Shown: piece by piece, positions 51,527 to 54,138 of the stretch
How the letters are laid out: each line of letters starts with the position of its first letter
Numbering within the stretch: position 1 is the first letter of the stretch
Assembly: GCF_000239775.1 (NCBI RefSeq)
Contig: NZ_CAFI01000095.1
Span: forward strand, 17,646-71,783
DNA from: Bradyrhizobium sp. ORS 375
GTDB lineage: Bacteria > Pseudomonadota > Alphaproteobacteria > Rhizobiales > Xanthobacteraceae
Direction: 5' to 3'
DNA length: 54,138 nt
The notes under the pieces: model-generated
What the model was told of the DNA's origin: nothing
The model's database searches: none
The model's input: only the letters and a program-made list of their open reading frames with translations
Position numbers and translations under genes: made by a program

Positions 51527-53038
51527 ATGACCGCCACCGCCCTGCCCCCGGAACGCATTCCCGTCATCGTCGGTGTCGGCGAGATCGTCGATCGCCCCAA
51601 GGACCTCGCCGAGGGGCTGGAGCCGCTCGCGCTGCTCGAGCAGGCGATCCGCCGCGCGGAAAATGACGCCGGGGCCAAGCTCGTGCAGGACACCGGCTCG
51701 CTCGACGTCGTCAACCTCCTCAGCTGGCGCTATCGCGACCCCGAGCAGTTGCTGGCGCAGCGTCTCGGCGTGACACCGGCGCACTGCACTTACGGGCCGG
51801 TCGGCGGCGAGAGTCCGATCCGTTATCTGCACGAGGCCGCGTTGCGCATCGCGCGCGGCGAATGCGAGGTCGCCATCGTCTGCGGCGCGGAGGCGCAGTC
51901 AACCGCGACCAAGGCCGAGCGCGCCGGCGTGACCCTGCCGTGGACGCCGTTCGCGCATGACGTCGAGGAGCCGAAGCGCGGCGCGGCGTTCCAGAAGCCG
52001 CTGGCGGTGAAGCTCGGTGTGTTCCGCCCGGTCTCGGTGTATCCGTTCTACGAGGTCGCGAGCGCCGCCAAATGGGGCCAGACACCGCGGCAGGCGCTCG
52101 CCGAATCCGGCGAGCTGTGGTCCCGCTTCTCGGCGGTGGCCGCCTACAATCCCAATGCCTGGCTGAAGCGGCACTTCGCGCCGGAGGAGATCACCACCGC
52201 CTCGGCCGACAACCGGCCGATCGCCTGGCCCTACACCAAGCTGATGGTCGCCAATCCCATGGTCAACATGGGCGCGGCGCTGATCCTGACCAGCCTGGCG
52301 AAGGCGCGCGCTACAGGCGTCGCCGACAATCGCATGATCTATCCGCTCGGCGGCGCTTCCGCCGAGGATCCGCGCGACTACCTGACGCGCGATCAGTTTT
52401 CCGAGAGCCATCCGCAGAACGCCGTCTTGCAGGCAGCGATGCACCTCGTCGGCGGCAAGGGATCAGCGTTCGACGTCATCGAGCTCTACAGCTGCTTTCC
52501 CTGCGTGCCGAAGATGGCGCGGCGGACGCTCGGCCTCGGCGCCGACGTCGAGCCGACCGTGACCGGCGGGCTGACCTTCTTCGGGGCGCCGCTCAACACC
52601 TACATGACGCATGCGGCCTGCGCGATGGTGCGGCGGTTGCGCGGCGGCGCCAAACGCGGGCTGCTCTACGGCCAGGGCGGCTTCGTCACCAAGCATCATG
52701 CCCTGGTGATCTCGCGCGAGCCGCCGTCACAGCTGTCGCAGGACGTCAGCGTGCAGGCGGAGGCCGATCGCCATCGCGCCGTGGCGCCGGACTTCGTCAG
52801 CGAAGCGAGCGGCCGCGGCAAGGTCGAGAGCGCCACTGCGCTGTATGACCGCAACGGCGAGGTCGAGCATGGCGTGGTGATGCTGCGCACCGAGCAGGAC
52901 GCGCGCACGCTCGCGCGCGTGCCCGCGCAGGACAAGACCACGCTGGCGCAGCTGATGGATCTCGACCGGACGCCGGTTGGTATGCTGGGGACGATCACCA
53001 TGGCCGCCGACGGCGTGCCGGAGTGGCGGGTGGGTTAG
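51527..53038 (+). CDS. Thiolase-like protein lacking the catalytic cysteine
   Basis: 503 residues from the ATG at 51527 (an ATG at 51515 adds four). The thiolase fold is clear, but the first active-site segment GGCSF of the thiolase at 27559 is GGESP here, with Glu95 in place of Cys. The second Cys segment is replaced by YGQGGFVTKHH. NTYMTHAACAMV keeps a His. A C-terminal extension of about 80 residues (residues 420-503) is a beta-rich domain. By family such proteins are annotated as acetyl-CoA acetyltransferases, but thiolysis by the usual route looks impossible. No DUF35 partner gene is adjacent. Confidence 0.8.
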   Translation: MTATALPPERIPVIVGVGEIVDRPKDLAEGLEPLALLEQAIRRAENDAGAKLVQDTGSLDVVNLLSWRYRDPEQLLAQRLGVTPAHCTYGPVGGESPIRYLHEAALRIARGECEVAIVCGAEAQSTATKAERAGVTLPWTPFAHDVEEPKRGAAFQKPLAVKLGVFRPVSVYPFYEVASAAKWGQTPRQALAESGELWSRFSAVAAYNPNAWLKRHFAPEEITTASADNRPIAWPYTKLMVANPMVNMGAALILTSLAKARATGVADNRMIYPLGGASAEDPRDYLTRDQFSESHPQNAVLQAAMHLVGGKGSAFDVIELYSCFPCVPKMARRTLGLGADVEPTVTGGLTFFGAPLNTYMTHAACAMVRRLRGGAKRGLLYGQGGFVTKHHALVISREPPSQLSQDVSVQAEADRHRAVAPDFVSEASGRGKVESATALYDRNGEVEHGVVMLRTEQDARTLARVPAQDKTTLAQLMDLDRTPVGMLGTITMAADGVPEWRVG

Positions 53039-53061
53039 TTAGGATCTCTTGACTGCCAGCA

Positions 53062-53198
53062 CCGTCATTCCGGGCAATCGTCATGCGCTGAAAGCGCATG
53101 GCGATTGAACCCGGAATCCCGAGATTGTTCGAGGACGGGCGCAAAACAATCTCGAGATTCCGGGTTCAAGGCCTGCGGCCTTGCCCCGGAATGACGGG
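53062..53198. repeat. GTCATTCCGG..CCGGAATGAC palindromic repeat, long form copy 2
   Basis: ACCGTCATTCCGGGCAATCG, inner GATTGAACCCGGAATCCCGAG, GAGATTCCGGGTTCAAGGCC and GCCTTGCCCCGGAATGACGG. Same order and near-identical arms as 31060-31210. It lies between the thiolase-like gene and the convergent small gene. Confidence 0.85.
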
Positions 53199-53223
53199 AG
53201 CCATGTTGCGGGCGACTAATAAA

Positions 53224-53562
53224 TCACACCTCCCGCGCCTCGCACTGCCAGCGCGCGTAGGCGACGTCCCAGCCGGGATCGGCGTCGGCGGCAAAGCCGA
53301 GCGTCTTCCCGCCGCCAAGGTCGCGGAAGCCGATCATGGCGCGGCGGTGGGCGCCGCTTCTGACATAGGCGCGCATGCTGGCTTCATCGGTCCAGACCGT
53401 CAGCGTGTGATAGATGCCGTCGACGGGACGCAGCATGACTCTGAGATTGCCGGGCGCCGCGCGCGCCTGACGCACGGCGCGCATCGTGTGCCACCAGAAC
53501 CGCGCCAGTCGCAGCAGTCCGCGATGCGGGCGGAAGCCGGTGACGGAGATGTAGACGCTCAT
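53224..53562 (-). CDS. Small ferredoxin-fold (dimeric alpha-beta barrel-like) protein
   Basis: 112 residues from the ATG at 53562, with GGAG 6 bases upstream. Segments are MSVYISVTGFRPHRG, RFWWHTMRAVRQARAAPGNLRVMLRPVDGIYHTLTVWTDEASMRAYVRSGAHRRAM, and DVAYARWQCEAR. The order of strands with a helix and the WTDEASMRAYVRSGAHRRAM segment resembles antibiotic-biosynthesis-monooxygenase-like and DUF3291-type proteins of the dimeric alpha-beta barrel group. No cofactor or substrate is evident. Its operon partner, if any, is not seen. Confidence 0.7.
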   Translation of the reverse strand: MSVYISVTGFRPHRGLLRLARFWWHTMRAVRQARAAPGNLRVMLRPVDGIYHTLTVWTDEASMRAYVRSGAHRRAMIGFRDLGGGKTLGFAADADPGWDVAYARWQCEAREV

Positions 53563-53681
53563 CGCACGCTCCTTCGATCGCAGGCTGCGGTGGTGCCTCT
53601 CGTGCATGACGCAGAGCGATGTCGCCATAACGCTGCCCGGCATCTCCTGGATGTCAGGCGGCGCGTTTGCGAGCGTGCGGC

Positions 53682-54138
53682 TCAGCGGGCGCTGCGCTTG
53701 GGCTGATCATCCGGAGGCAGCGTGCCGGTCGTCTCGGACGCCTCGGGGCGGGCGCGATTGTCGTCGGCAATCTGCTGGTCGCGCTTGCGCGCGAGCGCCT
53801 CGTCGCGGCGGGCGGCAGCCGCCGCAAGAGCCGGATTCAGCTTGAGCGCCTGGTTGAAATCCGCGAGCGCCCGGTCGTAGCGGCCCTTCGCCAGCCAGAT
53901 GGCGCCACGATCGCAGTAGAGCTCGGGATCTGCAAAGCTCATGCGCACGGCGCGATCGAGATCGACCAGCGCTTCGTCGAGCTCGCCCTTCTGCTGAAGC
54001 GCGAGGCCGCGCTCGCGAAACAGCGCGGGATTGTTCGGATCGAGCCGGATCGCCCGCTCATAATCGGCCACCGCGCGATCCCAGCGCCCCCTGCGGCCGA
54101 GGTCGCGGGCGCGATAGCGATAGAGGTCGGCATTGCGC
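53682..54138 (-). CDS. TPR-repeat protein (5' partial)
   Basis: Open to the window edge, so the N-terminus lies outside. About 151 residues are visible. At least three tetratricopeptide repeats are clear: WDRAVADYERAIRLDPNNPALFRERGLALQQKG, ELDEALVDLDRAVRMSFADPELYCDRGAIWLAKG and RYDRALADFNQALKLNPALAAAAARRDEALARK. The tail is charged and probably disordered (RPEASETTGTLPPDDQPKRSAR). By family TPRs mediate protein-protein binding; the partner is unknown. An internal GTG at 54071 is not taken as a start because the TPR pattern continues upstream of it. Confidence 0.8.
   Translation of the reverse strand, partial: RNADLYRYRARDLGRRGRWDRAVADYERAIRLDPNNPALFRERGLALQQKGELDEALVDLDRAVRMSFADPELYCDRGAIWLAKGRYDRALADFNQALKLNPALAAAAARRDEALARKRDQQIADDNRARPEASETTGTLPPDDQPKRSAR

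Overview
The window is GC-rich chromosomal DNA of an alphaproteobacterium. Gene families, gene orders and dispersed palindromic repeats look most like Bradyrhizobium or a close relative. That genus call is inference from recognised families and from memory of similar repeats; no search was run. No tRNA, rRNA, CRISPR array, transposase or phage gene was found. Both ends cut genes: a PQQ-type sugar dehydrogenase at the left and a TPR protein at the right.

Layout. (1) 1-2.6 kb: periplasmic sugar oxidation, with a quinoprotein dehydrogenase carrying a cytochrome c domain and a secreted SMP-30-type beta-propeller. (2) 3.5-10.8 kb: a small secreted protein, then a minus-strand operon coding for a transglutaminase/DUF2126 amidoligase, a circularly permuted ATP-grasp/alpha-E fusion and a second transglutaminase. 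This is a predicted peptide-forming or protein-modifying system with no known product. (3) 11.2 kb: a tiny basic protein. (4) 11.6-22.6 kb: a catabolic region around a MarR-type HpaR regulator. Minus-strand genes encode an altronate/galactarate-type dehydratase, an HpcH/HpaI aldolase and an Ldh-family oxidoreductase. Divergent hpaH-hpaF-hpaE, an FAH-family gene and a ThDP enzyme form the lower homoprotocatechuate meta pathway, without the ring-cleavage dioxygenase. An MFS carrier faces this operon.

(5) 22.7-25.1 kb: AlkB, a second Fe(II)/2-oxoglutarate oxygenase, and a membrane protein that looks like a catalytically dead GT51 glycosyltransferase. (6) 25.3-31 kb: amidase with an AtuA-C-like partner, DUF35-thiolase pair, MFE-2-like SDR and a Tat-exported SMP-30 protein. 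(7) 32-34.8 kb: phosphoenolpyruvate carboxylase. (8) 34.9-45.7 kb: a CoA-ester catabolic island with two acyl-CoA ligases, an acyl-CoA dehydrogenase, three crotonases, two SDRs, an APH-type kinase and DUF6285. (9) 45.9-54.1 kb: alpha/beta hydrolase, small exported protein, flavin reductase-like protein, sulfite dehydrogenase SorAB, YghU-type glutathione transferase, a thiolase-like protein without catalytic cysteines, a small ferredoxin-fold-like protein and the TPR protein.

The most unusual feature is non-coding. Three copies of a repeat of about 390-460 bp (2793-3236, 31318-31705, 46740-47196) each lie between convergent genes. Each ends in the same set of nested hairpins, and the terminal stem keeps its pairing while its sequence changes. 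That pattern fits a structured RNA or a mobile structured DNA element. About ten shorter palindromic repeats of at least four families lie in other gaps, and one appears to supply the start of a signal peptide.
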